This document shows, one piece after another, positions 34,063 through 43,393 of a stretch of 64,000 nt of DNA. The notes under the pieces are model-generated. The model searched no databases. It was not told where the DNA came from and was given only the letters and a program-made list of their open reading frames with translations. The position numbers were made by a program, and so were the translations under genes. Origin of the DNA: Pseudomonadales bacterium. GTDB lineage: Bacteria > Pseudomonadota > Gammaproteobacteria > Pseudomonadales > Ketobacteraceae. The stretch is from contig NZXG01000023.1 in assembly GCA_002701845.1 (NCBI GenBank), positions 1 to 64,000 on the forward strand, in the 5' to 3' direction. Every line of letters begins with the position of its first letter. Position 1 is the first letter of the stretch.

Positions 34063-36942
34063 ATGAGCAAGCAACAGTACGCCAACAACCCTCTGGTGAA
34101 TAAAGACCGCCGTCGCAAGTCCACTGACTCCCCCTGGGTGCGCCAGTTTGACTGCAGCGACATGAAACCCCTGATCATCTGCCGGGGCCCCATCCGTAAG
34201 GAAGTGATGGATGTGTGGGAGGAAATGGGCATCACCGAATACGGTATTCTGCTCTCGGAAAAGGATTCCATTACCTACAACAATGCCCTGGCGCCGGAGC
34301 TGCGGCAGATCGCCAACCCGGACCGGGTACATCGGGTGCCGGACTACACCGGTGTGGACAAAGACGAGCGTACCCAGCGCATTCAGCAGATCATCGATAT
34401 CGCCCGGGAAAACGGCCATGACTCGGTGTTTGCCGGCTATGGCTTTATGGCCGAGGACGAGGCCCTGGTAAGCGCCCTGGAGCGGGCGGGCCTGAACTTT
34501 ATCGGCCCCTGTTCCGCTACCGTGCGGGGCGCAGGCGCCAAGGACGAAGCCAAACGCACCGCGCTGCAGAATGACGTTTCCACCACCCCGGGTATCGACA
34601 ACCTCACCAGTCTTACTCTGATTCGCAAAGTGGGGGACCGTGCCGGACTGAAGGCCCTGGCTCAGGAACAGGGGCTGGACGTGGACGCCGCCAACTGGGC
34701 AGAGAGTGTGCCCCTGGAAGATGCCGCCGATGCGGTATTGAACGCCTCCTACGCCAAGTCCATGGACATTATCACTACCGACGAAATCTGTGCCGAGGCA
34801 GCACTACAGGTGGCGGAAATGTTCAAGCGCTATCCGGAGAACCGGGTACGATTGAAGGCCATCGGTGGCGGTGGCGGTAAGGGCCAGCGTATTCTGCAAT
34901 CGCCGGCGGCGTTTCAGGGGGAACTGGACGACCGCATCAAAACCGCGGCGGACAAAGCGCCCGAGAAGCTGATCGAAATTCTGCAGGAAGTGAAAACCAC
35001 CGGGGTGGGGGACAACAAAAACGTCCTGATTGAGCTCAATATTGAAACCACCCGGCACCAGGAAATCCAGGTGATCGGTAACGGCGAATGGTGTACCACC
35101 CTGGGGGCCCGGGACTGCTCCCTGCAGATGCACGAACAAAAACTGCTGGAGGTGTCGCAAACCGGCGAAATGCTGCAGGACGCCATTGCCCGCGCCGAGC
35201 AGGCGGGCAAAACCGCGGAAGCTGAAGCCCTGAAAACCGATCTGGCCATCCTCCAGCGTATGGAAGCGGAATCCGAACGCTTCGGCCAGGCAGTGGGCCT
35301 GGATTCCGTGTCCACCTTTGAGTGTATCGTCGATAAAGACAGCCACTTCTTTATGGAGATGAACACCCGGATTCAGGTGGAGCACCGGGTATCGGAACTG
35401 TGCTACTCACTGAAGTTTGCCAACCCCGATGATCCCAATGATTTTCTGCTGGTGGATTCCCTGGTGGAGGCCATGACCCTGTTGGCCCGTCACGGCAAGA
35501 AGCTGCCCAAGCCGGAGCGGGTGCCCCGGGAACGGGCTTCGGTGGAAGCGCGACTGAATGCCACCAACGCCGCCCTCAAACCCCATGCCGGCGGCGTTAT
35601 TGAGCACTGGTCCAGCCCCATTGAAAACGAAATCCGCGATGACCAGGGCATCAGTGCCCGCAACCCGGACACCGGCCAGTTTATCAAATACCACCTGGCG
35701 GGAGCCTACGACAGTAATATCGCCCTGTTGCTGACGGTGGGGGAGAACCGTCAGCACAGTTACGAGGAAATGGCGGAGTTGCTGCGCCGTACCCGCATGA
35801 GCGGCGAGAGCCTGGCCACCAACCTGCAGTTCCACTACGGGCTGGTGCACTGGTTCCTGGCGGAAAACGTGCACGCCAAATCCACCACCAAGTTCGTGAT
35901 GCCCTATCTCACTCTGGTGGGGCAGGTGAAACAGGCGGTGGCGGATTTCGATCTGGAATATGCGTTCAATCACGTCAAGGCCATCTACAAGCGGCAGATC
36001 GCCGAGGCTCACGGTACCGGCGACAGCCTACAGCCGGCCATGCAGGCCATGGAAGCCGCCATGGAGCGCAAGCACACCTTATTGCTGCGGGCCATGGAAA
36101 TCCTGGTGGAAGATCCCCATGTATTTGCCGGTTGGCTGAGTTACAACAAAGCCAGCGTCCAGATCAACGAGGGCAAGGTACATTGGACCCGTAACCCCAT
36201 GGCGGTACTGGCGGACACCTATCACTACCTGAACATGGATTACCGGGCGGACCTGCCGGCGGCGGAATGCGTCTGGAAGCAGGATGAGGAAGTGCTGCAG
36301 AAAGCCCTGAAATTCTACGCCGAGCTGGAGGACAAACTGGGTGAATCCAGTTGGCCCAAGCTCAATGAGCTGCTGACCCAGGATCAGGCCCAGGGCGGTC
36401 TGGACCAGGCCACCTGGGATCAGATACAGGCCGCCCATTTGGGCTTCCAGGCGGGTATGGAAGTGTTGGGCTGCCTGCCCAAACTGGCCTGGGAGGCCGG
36501 CTTCTATCAGCTCAAAGTGAACGAGGATCTCACCATCCATATTCCCGAACACCTGCACGACGAAGAGCTGCAGGCCCGCATGATGAAGGTGCTGGTGCCA
36601 CCGCCGGCCACCCGGGCGGACGAGATCGTGGCCGCCACCGGTGGCATGTTCTACGGCCGCGAGGCCCCCGGTACGCCGCCGTTCCTGGAAGAGGGCGATC
36701 ACGTGGAAGCGGGCCAGCCCATTTACATCATCGAGGTCATGAAGATGTTCAACAAAGTGGTGGCCCCCTTCGCCTGCACCATCGACAAAATCCTGCTGGA
36801 TAATATCGATGGCACCATCGTTAAGCAGGGCCAGCCCCTGTTCAAGGTGACACCGGACGAGAAAATCGAAGAGGTGGATCCAGCCCAGGTGGCCAGGCAA
36901 CGCCGGCAGCGCACCGACGCGCTGCTGGAAGGCCTGTTGTAG
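34063..36942 (+). CDS. Large acyl-CoA carboxylase biotin carboxylase/BCCP subunit (divergent)
   Basis: A 959-residue protein joining a biotin carboxylase to a C-terminal biotinyl domain. The carboxylase part shows KAIGGGGGKGQRI (ATP-grasp glycine loop, about 266-278), HQEIQVIG, DCSLQMHEQKLLE and MEMNTRIQVEHRVSE, so the ATP, bicarbonate and biotin sites are retained. The biotin lysine is K894 in IIEVMKMFN. It is much longer than usual acyl-CoA carboxylase alpha subunits (about 650-700): there is an atypical N-terminus (PLIICRGPIRKE instead of the common ANRGEIA), an insert of about 80 residues before the glycine loop, and a 250-residue helical middle region. Its partner is the carboxyltransferase immediately upstream. 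Confidence 0.85.
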   Translation: MSKQQYANNPLVNKDRRRKSTDSPWVRQFDCSDMKPLIICRGPIRKEVMDVWEEMGITEYGILLSEKDSITYNNALAPELRQIANPDRVHRVPDYTGVDKDERTQRIQQIIDIARENGHDSVFAGYGFMAEDEALVSALERAGLNFIGPCSATVRGAGAKDEAKRTALQNDVSTTPGIDNLTSLTLIRKVGDRAGLKALAQEQGLDVDAANWAESVPLEDAADAVLNASYAKSMDIITTDEICAEAALQVAEMFKRYPENRVRLKAIGGGGGKGQRILQSPAAFQGELDDRIKTAADKAPEKLIEILQEVKTTGVGDNKNVLIELNIETTRHQEIQVIGNGEWCTTLGARDCSLQMHEQKLLEVSQTGEMLQDAIARAEQAGKTAEAEALKTDLAILQRMEAESERFGQAVGLDSVSTFECIVDKDSHFFMEMNTRIQVEHRVSELCYSLKFANPDDPNDFLLVDSLVEAMTLLARHGKKLPKPERVPRERASVEARLNATNAALKPHAGGVIEHWSSPIENEIRDDQGISARNPDTGQFIKYHLAGAYDSNIALLLTVGENRQHSYEEMAELLRRTRMSGESLATNLQFHYGLVHWFLAENVHAKSTTKFVMPYLTLVGQVKQAVADFDLEYAFNHVKAIYKRQIAEAHGTGDSLQPAMQAMEAAMERKHTLLLRAMEILVEDPHVFAGWLSYNKASVQINEGKVHWTRNPMAVLADTYHYLNMDYRADLPAAECVWKQDEEVLQKALKFYAELEDKLGESSWPKLNELLTQDQAQGGLDQATWDQIQAAHLGFQAGMEVLGCLPKLAWEAGFYQLKVNEDLTIHIPEHLHDEELQARMMKVLVPPPATRADEIVAATGGMFYGREAPGTPPFLEEGDHVEAGQPIYIIEVMKMFNKVVAPFACTIDKILLDNIDGTIVKQGQPLFKVTPDEKIEEVDPAQVARQRRQRTDALLEGLL

Positions 36943-36983
36943 GGTGCTGTGGTGAAAGAAGCGTTGTGACAGGAGCGGTGCAA

Positions 36984-37436
36984 ATGACGCATCTGGATCA
37001 GGTGCGGCGCAAGCTCCAGGAGCAGGTGCCGCTGATCAGGCATATGGGGGTTGAGGTGGTGTCCTGGGATGGCGCCACCGTAGTGGTGGAGGCCCCCCTG
37101 GAGCCCAACCTCAACACCCATGGCACCGCCTTCGGCGGCAGCCTGTACTGCGTGGGCGCCATGACCGGCTGGAGTGCGCTGCATCTGACGTTAATGGATG
37201 CCGGCCATCACCCCAGTGTCTGGGTTGCCAAGGGGGAGGTGGTCTATCTGAAACCGGTTAGGGGCATCCTGCGGGCAACGGCCACCATCACGCCGCAACA
37301 GCGCGATAACATTTTGCAAGCATATGCCAACAAAGGCCGTACCAAAACCCTCATTGATATCGTTATCAAACAAGGCGATGATGATGCTATGACTCTGACT
37401 GCCACGTACGCAGCCAGGCGTCCGGAAGATGAATAG
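36984..37436 (+). CDS. Hotdog-fold thioesterase (YiiD C-terminal/DUF4442 type)
   Basis: A 150-residue single hotdog domain with the family pattern PLEPNLNTHGTAFGGSLYCVGAMTGW and WVAKGEVVYLKPV. Such proteins hydrolyse acyl-CoA or acyl-ACP thioesters. It is 41 bases downstream of the biotin carboxylase, so likely co-transcribed with the acyl-CoA carboxylase and perhaps acting on its product or removing unwanted acyl-CoA. The ATG at 36984 has AGGAG at 8-base spacing and is preferred over an upstream GTG at 36966. Confidence 0.82.
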   Translation: MTHLDQVRRKLQEQVPLIRHMGVEVVSWDGATVVVEAPLEPNLNTHGTAFGGSLYCVGAMTGWSALHLTLMDAGHHPSVWVAKGEVVYLKPVRGILRATATITPQQRDNILQAYANKGRTKTLIDIVIKQGDDDAMTLTATYAARRPEDE

Positions 37437-37548
37437 ATAAAAGGGCGCGCAAACCATAACAAACTATCTGCGCACCACCCGAAACAATAACTCCAGGCAA
37501 ATAAACAAAACGAATAAACAACAAGTAGAAAGGCAGTCGGGGCACATT

Positions 37549-38862
37549 ATGAAACGAATCTTTTCGTCACATCGGTGGATTTTGCCCGTACTCTCCGCGG
37601 CGCTACTGGTGGGTTGCTTTGCCACCGCCGCCCGGTGGATGGTTTATGTGGCGGTGGACCCGGATCATTTCAATCGCGTGTTGGTGGATTCCAGTGGTCA
37701 GGTGGTGCATGTCTATGAGCCGGATACCGGTCTGCACCTTACCACCTATGCCGCCGATGGTGCGGTTGTGCAATCCTCTCAGTCCACTGCCAGCGCCACC
37801 GGCTACACCGGCACTCTGGATATCAGCAATCAGCAGCAACTGATTATCAAGGCCACCCTGGCGGAATCACTGCTGGTGAACGCCGATACTCATCAGGTCA
37901 CTGCCCTGGACAGCAGCCTGGTGCCGGCGGCCACCGCGACCTGGCCCCTGACCGGAGTGGCCAGTGCCCTGGATGGTAAAGTGGTGGCCTTCGGCACTCA
38001 GGACAGTCAGGGGTGGCTGCTGATTATGGATTTCACCACCGGCGCCAGTGAACTACTGCAGCCGGCGGGAGTGGCGGCGATCACCACCGTTCATGGCGCC
38101 AGTGGAATGATGCTGGAAACTGCCGCGCCCCGGCAGGTGATCAGTTACGACACCGACCTCAACGAACTGGCGCGTTACAGCCTGAGCGATGGCAATGAAA
38201 CCCTGATCGGTGACTCCCTGGGCCGGCCGGTGCTGTTTAATACCAGCAACCACGACCTGCGGGTAACGGATACCGCCGGGGTGACGATCTGGACCTTTGA
38301 GAACAGCGAACTGGAAACCATCGAAGGCCACCAGGTGGGCCCGGATGGCGGCATATTGCTCTGGGGTGACAACAGCAACCTCAACCCCCTGCTGGGCGTG
38401 CGACTGGACAGTGCCCACTTCCTGCGGGTGAGCGCCACCGGCGAGCTGCAGTATCACTATCTGGGGGGCGGAGATATGGCCCAGATTCGTTATACCCACG
38501 TCAAGCAGTTTGAGGACGGTCTGGCGCAGATCAGCTACCAGGGCTCCAAGGGGCAGCTTACCGGGTTTGTGCTGGGCAACGATCTGGCCACGCCCTTCAC
38601 CATCACCCGGGAAGTCTTTCATGATTTTGTGTCGCCCCTGGGTAACCGGGTTCGCTACATGCGCGAGCCACGCCGCAGTGAAACCTATGCTCAGTGCGGC
38701 AGCATCTGCGTCAGCCTGTTGGATGACGTGGAAGGCCACTGCGACAATCTGGATGTGACTACCATAGATCGCGCCTCCCTGGCCAGCGTCAGTCAGGTCT
38801 GCGGCGCACTCAGTGAAGAGGGCATGCTGTTGCCGGATACCGTTAAGGTCAGCCTCTACTAA
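37549..38862 (+). CDS. Putative lipoprotein, possibly beta-propeller-like
   Basis: A 437-residue protein of unknown function. It opens with a signal peptide ending in a lipobox (AALLVGC, lipidated cysteine at about residue 23), so it should be a lipoprotein. The rest is made of repeated short beta-strand blocks (VLVDSSGQVVHVYEPD, WLLIMDFTTGA, VTIWTFENSELETIEG, DGGILLWGD) suggesting a beta-propeller or similar all-beta fold of about 350 residues. The last 60 residues contain four cysteines (AQCGSICVS, GHCDN, SQVCG) that could form disulfides. It follows an AT-rich stretch and a GGGG ribosome-binding site and has no operon partner. I recognise no named family. Confidence 0.7.
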   Translation: MKRIFSSHRWILPVLSAALLVGCFATAARWMVYVAVDPDHFNRVLVDSSGQVVHVYEPDTGLHLTTYAADGAVVQSSQSTASATGYTGTLDISNQQQLIIKATLAESLLVNADTHQVTALDSSLVPAATATWPLTGVASALDGKVVAFGTQDSQGWLLIMDFTTGASELLQPAGVAAITTVHGASGMMLETAAPRQVISYDTDLNELARYSLSDGNETLIGDSLGRPVLFNTSNHDLRVTDTAGVTIWTFENSELETIEGHQVGPDGGILLWGDNSNLNPLLGVRLDSAHFLRVSATGELQYHYLGGGDMAQIRYTHVKQFEDGLAQISYQGSKGQLTGFVLGNDLATPFTITREVFHDFVSPLGNRVRYMREPRRSETYAQCGSICVSLLDDVEGHCDNLDVTTIDRASLASVSQVCGALSEEGMLLPDTVKVSLY

Positions 38863-38925
38863 AGCGGTTACCTAACCCTGGGGCGCCAGTCCGAATGAAC
38901 ATGTTTCGGGCCGGCGCCTCCCGGC

Positions 38926-40098
38926 TTAATGCGTCCCGGACTGGCGCGTCCCGGACTGGCGCCGTTCGCTGAATCCAGCATTCACCAGGGGCAACAGCAG
39001 CAGCCCCCCCAGGGTCACCACGGCGCTCCAGCCCCAGTGATTGTAGGCAAAACCGGCCACGGTAATGCCCAGCCAGCCCCCCACATAATAGAACAGCACA
39101 TACAGGGCATTGGCCCGCCCCTGGCCGCTGTCCAGCTTGCGGTTGATGGCCCCCACCGCCCCGGCATGGACGGTAAAAAATCCGCCGCACACCAGCAGCA
39201 GGCCCAGCACCACCGCCCACACCGCCGGTATCAGCAGACACAACAGCGCCAGCCCCAGCACCGTTGTCCCCAGCAGCAGGGTAACGCCGCCACCAAACCG
39301 GTTGCTGACCCGGCCCGCCAGCGGGCCCATAAACACCCCCATGACATACACCAGATACACCAGGGTGATCTGTTCCGTGGGCAGATCAAATGCCGGCTCA
39401 CTCAATCGAAAGGGCAGGAAATTAAACAGCGAGGAAAACAGTCCGAAACCGCCGGCGGCACACAAAAACAGCGACAACAGCTCCGGCCGCCGTAGCAGTT
39501 GCCGAAAGCTGACCGTATCCTGTTGCTGTTTGCGTAGCGGGGTGCGGGGCAGATTCCAGAACGCAAACAACGCCGCCAGCACCAGAAACACGCTGGCGCT
39601 GACAAATGCATAGCGCCAGTGCAGGGGTGGATGCACCCAGCCCCCCAACAGCCGCCCACCCATGCCCCCCACCACGGTGGCCGATACGTAGTAGCCCATC
39701 ACCACATTCAAACGTTCGGCGGGCAGGGATTTGGCCAGATAGGCCGCCAGGCAGGTGGTGAGCGCCGGCGCAAACAGGCCCTGCAGAAAGCGGGCGGCGA
39801 TCAGCAGCCATAGCTGATAGGTAAAGATACAAATGATGGCCCCCGTCAGAATGGCGCCGGCCCCTGTCAGAATAATGGGCCGGATCGGCAGCCGGTCCGC
39901 CAGCACCCCAAAGGGCAGATTGGCCAGGGCAATACCCAGAATCACCGCCGAAATGGTGAAGGACACCGTGACGCTGGTGGCCTGAAACTCCTCCTGCAAC
40001 ACCGGCAGCACCGGTTGGGTGATATAAATATTGGTGAAACAGGCCGTCACCAGGCCGAAAACCGCCAGTTGCAGTCGTCGCAGTGCAAAGTCCGTCAT
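38926..40098 (-). CDS. MFS transporter (YnfM-like, 12-TM)
   Basis: A 390-residue major facilitator with about twelve hydrophobic segments. The first loop motif appears as GVLADRLPIRPIIL and the second-half counterpart as GRVSNRFGGGVTLLLG. The N-terminus (FGLVTACFTNIYITQPVLPVLQEEF) resembles the YnfM/arabinose-efflux-like group of drug or metabolite exporters. The substrate is unknown. The end of the gene contains a 15-base direct repeat, so the protein finishes RRQSGTRQSGTH, which looks like recent slippage and is probably harmless. It is flanked by oppositely oriented genes on both sides. Confidence 0.85.
   Translation of the reverse strand: MTDFALRRLQLAVFGLVTACFTNIYITQPVLPVLQEEFQATSVTVSFTISAVILGIALANLPFGVLADRLPIRPIILTGAGAILTGAIICIFTYQLWLLIAARFLQGLFAPALTTCLAAYLAKSLPAERLNVVMGYYVSATVVGGMGGRLLGGWVHPPLHWRYAFVSASVFLVLAALFAFWNLPRTPLRKQQQDTVSFRQLLRRPELLSLFLCAAGGFGLFSSLFNFLPFRLSEPAFDLPTEQITLVYLVYVMGVFMGPLAGRVSNRFGGGVTLLLGTTVLGLALLCLLIPAVWAVVLGLLLVCGGFFTVHAGAVGAINRKLDSGQGRANALYVLFYYVGGWLGITVAGFAYNHWGWSAVVTLGGLLLLPLVNAGFSERRQSGTRQSGTH
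38931..38960. repeat. 15-base tandem duplication at the end of the MFS gene
   Basis: Two identical 15-base units (GCGTCCCGGACTGGC) lie at 38931-38945 and 38946-38960, at the C-terminal coding end of the MFS gene. They encode a repeated RQSGT. Confidence 0.9.
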
Positions 40099-40274
40099 GG
40101 GGATACCGCCATCAATGATTCCGCCCCGACTGAAAAGCCCGCTATCCTAGCGCAGCCCCGGGGGAATGGGAAATGTCGCCGAAAACCTGCTTAAGTGATT
40201 GATTCTGGCCCATTTGCTTCCAGCCACTGGCGGTTTAGGCTACAGTAAGCGGGGAACCGACGGGAGTGAATTGA

Positions 40275-41234
40275 ATGCAGGTACTCTATCCAGAGATCAA
40301 ACCCTATCGGGAACACAGCATGATTGTGGATATGCCCCACCGCCTCTACGTGGAGGAAAGCGGCAATCCCAACGGCATACCGGTAGTGTTCCTGCATGGT
40401 GGTCCCGGTGCCGGCTGCGAAGCCTTCCACCGGCGTTTTTTCGATCCGGAAAAGTACCGCATCGTATTGTTCGATCAACGGGGTTGTGGCCGCTCCGTCC
40501 CTCACGCCAGCCTGAAAAACAACTGCACCCAGGACCTGATCCGCGATATGGAAACCATCCGCACCGCGCTGGGTATCGAGCAATGGGTGGTGTTTGGTGG
40601 TTCCTGGGGTTCCACCCTGGGCTTGTTGTATGCCCAGGCCTACCCGGAACGGGTGCTGGGCATGATTCTGCGGGGCATTTTTCTGTGCCGGCAGAAAGAC
40701 ATCCATTGGTTTTACCGGGAAGGCGCCAATCGCATTTTTCCGGATCAGTGGCAGGAACTGTTGCGGCCCCTGAAAGGCCAGGGCACCGACGACATTCTGC
40801 CGGCGTTTTACCATCTGTTGAACAGCGACAACGAACTGCAACGGATGGCGGCCGCCAAAGCCTGGTCCACCTGGGAAGGCAGTTGCGCCACCCTGCGCCC
40901 CAACCACAGCGTGATGGGCCATTTCACCGATGGTCATACCGCCCTCAGTCTGGCCAAGATCGAAGTGCACTACTTCGTCAACAATGCCTTCATCGAGGAA
41001 AATCAGATTCTGGACAACATGGCTGCCCTGGAGGAAGTCCCCGGTATTATTGTCCACGGTCGCTACGATATGATCTGCCCCATGGACCAGGCGTTGACCC
41101 TGCACCAACACTGGCCCGGCTCCGAACTGAACATCATCCGCGATGCCGGCCACTCCAGTCTGGAACCGGGCATCGTTAACGCGCTGATCAAAGCCACCGA
41201 TGAAATGGCCCGCAAGCAAAGCAACCGCGCCTGA
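40275..41234 (+). CDS. pip: Prolyl aminopeptidase
   Basis: A 319-residue alpha/beta hydrolase of peptidase family S33, releasing N-terminal proline from peptides in the cytosol. Landmarks are YVEESGNPNGIPVVFLHGGPGAGC, LFDQRGCGRS, the nucleophile elbow GGSWGSTLGL (serine near 111), the acid in VHGRYDMICP and the histidine in DAGHSS. Length is typical. The ATG follows GGGAGTGAATTGA. It lies 36 bases upstream of dtd, a pairing also seen in pseudomonads, and both are likely co-transcribed. Confidence 0.93.
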   Translation: MQVLYPEIKPYREHSMIVDMPHRLYVEESGNPNGIPVVFLHGGPGAGCEAFHRRFFDPEKYRIVLFDQRGCGRSVPHASLKNNCTQDLIRDMETIRTALGIEQWVVFGGSWGSTLGLLYAQAYPERVLGMILRGIFLCRQKDIHWFYREGANRIFPDQWQELLRPLKGQGTDDILPAFYHLLNSDNELQRMAAAKAWSTWEGSCATLRPNHSVMGHFTDGHTALSLAKIEVHYFVNNAFIEENQILDNMAALEEVPGIIVHGRYDMICPMDQALTLHQHWPGSELNIIRDAGHSSLEPGIVNALIKATDEMARKQSNRA

Positions 41235-41270
41235 GGCCACCCCCGATATGCTACCCCATGGGGGATGCCG

Positions 41271-41711
41271 ATGAAGGCTCTGATCCAGCGCGTTACCCAG
41301 GCCCGGGTGGAAGTGGCGGGCAAGACGCTGGGTGCCATCAATAGTGGGATACTGCTGTTGCTGGGGGTGGAAAAGGCGGACACCCCGGCGCAGGCGGACA
41401 AACTGCTGCACCGGGTGATCAACTACCGCATTTTTGCCGATAGCGAAGGCAAGATGAACCGTTCCCTGCTGGATACCGGCGGCGGGCTGCTGGTGGTATC
41501 CCAGTTCACTCTGGCGGCGGACACCGCCAAGGGTATGCGCCCCAGCTTCTCCTCCGCAGCGCCACCGGAACAGGGCCGGGCATTGTATGAGTATTTTGTG
41601 GCGCAGGCGCGACACAAGGTCAGTGAAGTGGCCACCGGTGAATTCGGGGCGGACATGCAGGTGTCATTGATTAATGCGGGGCCGGTGACGTTTTTGTTGG
41701 AGGTGGGGTAG
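41271..41711 (+). CDS. dtd: D-aminoacyl-tRNA deacylase
   Basis: A 146-residue DTD, which hydrolyses D-aminoacyl-tRNAs and so protects translation. It starts MKALIQRVTQARVEV and shows LLLGVEKADT, the catalytic SQFTLAAD motif and the C-terminal NAGPVTFLLE cross-subunit motif. The ATG at 41271 with GGGGG six bases upstream is the standard start; an in-frame ATG at 41265 is less likely. Probable operon with pip. Confidence 0.94.
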   Translation: MKALIQRVTQARVEVAGKTLGAINSGILLLLGVEKADTPAQADKLLHRVINYRIFADSEGKMNRSLLDTGGGLLVVSQFTLAADTAKGMRPSFSSAAPPEQGRALYEYFVAQARHKVSEVATGEFGADMQVSLINAGPVTFLLEVG

Positions 41712-41728
41712 GCGCACCCCGCTCCAGG

Positions 41729-42481
41729 TCACCCATGACTCGCCACCTTGCGCGTCAATACCACCAGGCCAGCGGCTCCAGCCAGACAGCAGACAATCAA
41801 CGGCGCCGCCGGTAAATCCCAGTACAGGGATGCCAGCAGTCCGGCCCCGTACCCCACCCAACCCAATAAAAGAGCCAGCAAGGTACGGCGCCGCCGAACA
41901 TTGACAGTGGCCAGTGCCGGAATCACCAGGGAGGCGAACACCAGATACACGCCCACCAGTTGCACGCTGGCGGTAATGGCGATGGCGAACACAAAGTAAA
42001 ACCCGCGGCCCTGCAGTTTTTGTTGCAGCAGCCACCAGATCAGCGCTGCCCCCAGTAATATCGAGCCGCTTACCAGCAGGTGCATCTCGCCCACCCAGAG
42101 TATCTGGCCGGAGAGCATGGTTTTCAGGGATTCGCTGCCGTGGGGATCGCCCGCCAGCAGCAGTAATCCCAGGCTCGCCGCCAGCACAAACAGCACTCCG
42201 ATCAGTGGTTCCTGACGGTTGCCCAGGTGACGTTCGGTGAGGGTCAACAGCAGGGCCCCCGCCAGGGCGGAGCAGGCGGCGAACAGTTGCACCGCCCAGG
42301 GTGAGTGAAGCCCCAGCAAGCCGGCGGCGATGATGCCCACCCCGGCAATCTGGGCGATGGCCAGGTCGATAAAGATAATGCCCCGGCGCACCACTTCCTG
42401 GCCCAGGGGAACATGGCTCAACACCACCAGCAGCCCTGCCACCAGGGGCAGGGTCAGCAGGTTCAGGTCTGTCAGACTCAT
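41729..42481 (-). CDS. Zinc/metal ABC transporter permease (ZnuB-like)
   Basis: A 250-residue integral membrane protein of the ABC-3 metal-transport permease family, with about seven or eight hydrophobic segments. It includes GQEVVRRGIIFIDLAIAQIAGVG, characteristic of ZnuB-type permeases, and VYLVFASLVIPALA. It would form the channel of a zinc importer. Its start overlaps the end of the substrate-binding protein gene by 4 bases. No ATPase gene is adjacent, so it must borrow one encoded elsewhere or be part of an incomplete system. Confidence 0.83.
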   Translation of the reverse strand: MSLTDLNLLTLPLVAGLLVVLSHVPLGQEVVRRGIIFIDLAIAQIAGVGIIAAGLLGLHSPWAVQLFAACSALAGALLLTLTERHLGNRQEPLIGVLFVLAASLGLLLLAGDPHGSESLKTMLSGQILWVGEMHLLVSGSILLGAALIWWLLQQKLQGRGFYFVFAIAITASVQLVGVYLVFASLVIPALATVNVRRRRTLLALLLGWVGYGAGLLASLYWDLPAAPLIVCCLAGAAGLVVLTRKVASHG

Positions 42482-43383
42482 GGCGCCACCTTGCGGGTTT
42501 GCAGCAGCAGATGCAGTGTGCGCTGGAACAACTCAGACAAGCCGTTGCTGTGGGAATCCCCGCCCACGGTGTAGGGCAGGGTCACCAGCGGTACTTGCAA
42601 CCGCTCCGCCAGCCAGCGGGCTGCCTGCGGATTTTGATAGCCGGCGATCAGTATTGCATCCGGTGGTTGATCCGTTAATGTTCGCAGCAGGCGTTTCTGG
42701 TCGGCGGCGCTGGGGGGGATACCGGGTCGGGGTTCGATGGTGGCCACCTGATTCAGGCCCAGCCAGTGATTCAGGTACAGCCAATCCTGGTGATGCACCA
42801 CCACCTTTAGCCCGGACAGAGCCTGTGCCTGCTGCTCCCAGTGCTGGATGCGCCGCTGCCAGTGTTGGGCAAAGTCATCCAGCCGTTGCTGGTAGTGAGC
42901 CTGGTGCGGGGGGTCCACTTGCTGCAGGCGTTCGGCCAAGGCCCGGGCGATGCTGAGCAGACGGTGCGGGTCCAGATGCACATGAGGGTTGCCGGCACTA
43001 TGCACGTCGCCGTGAGACCGATCCAGGGTCTCGGGGATATTCAGCCGGGGCACGCTCATGGCGGCCTCGAAGTAGCCGGGCTGATCCGTCTGGACATTGG
43101 GGTTGCCGGAGCGGCGGATCAGCAGTGGCAGCCAGCCCACCTCAAGTTCAGCACCGGTACACACCACCAGATCGGCCCGCCGCATTTTGGCGATCAGGGA
43201 AGGGCGTGCCTCAATATGGTGGGGGTCCTGATTGGCGGTGGTGGCCACGAAAACCTCGGCCCGATCCCCCGCCAGTGCGTTGGTGAGAGCGCCCCATTCC
43301 GGTTCGCAGGCGAATACCTGCACCTGGCCGTGGGCCAGGGCAGGTAGCAGAGTTGTTAACAACAGTAAAAATAACGTGCGCAC
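42478..43383 (-). CDS. Periplasmic metal-binding protein (ZnuA-like)
   Basis: A 301-residue cluster A-I substrate-binding protein. A signal peptide (VRTLFLLLLTTLLPALAHG) is followed by two lobes joined by a long helix. Likely metal ligands are in DPHHIEARPS, HSAGNPHVHLDPH and VVHHQDWLY, three histidine sites typical of ZnuA-like proteins. The start is the GTG at 43383, preceded by a perfect AGGAGG with a 5-base gap; an upstream ATG in the same frame lies inside the previous gene. It follows the outer-membrane protein gene by 10 bases and overlaps the permease gene. It should deliver zinc or manganese to the permease. Confidence 0.85.
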   Translation of the reverse strand: MRTLFLLLLTTLLPALAHGQVQVFACEPEWGALTNALAGDRAEVFVATTANQDPHHIEARPSLIAKMRRADLVVCTGAELEVGWLPLLIRRSGNPNVQTDQPGYFEAAMSVPRLNIPETLDRSHGDVHSAGNPHVHLDPHRLLSIARALAERLQQVDPPHQAHYQQRLDDFAQHWQRRIQHWEQQAQALSGLKVVVHHQDWLYLNHWLGLNQVATIEPRPGIPPSAADQKRLLRTLTDQPPDAILIAGYQNPQAARWLAERLQVPLVTLPYTVGGDSHSNGLSELFQRTLHLLLQTRKVAP

Positions 43384-43393
43384 TGCTGCCTCC

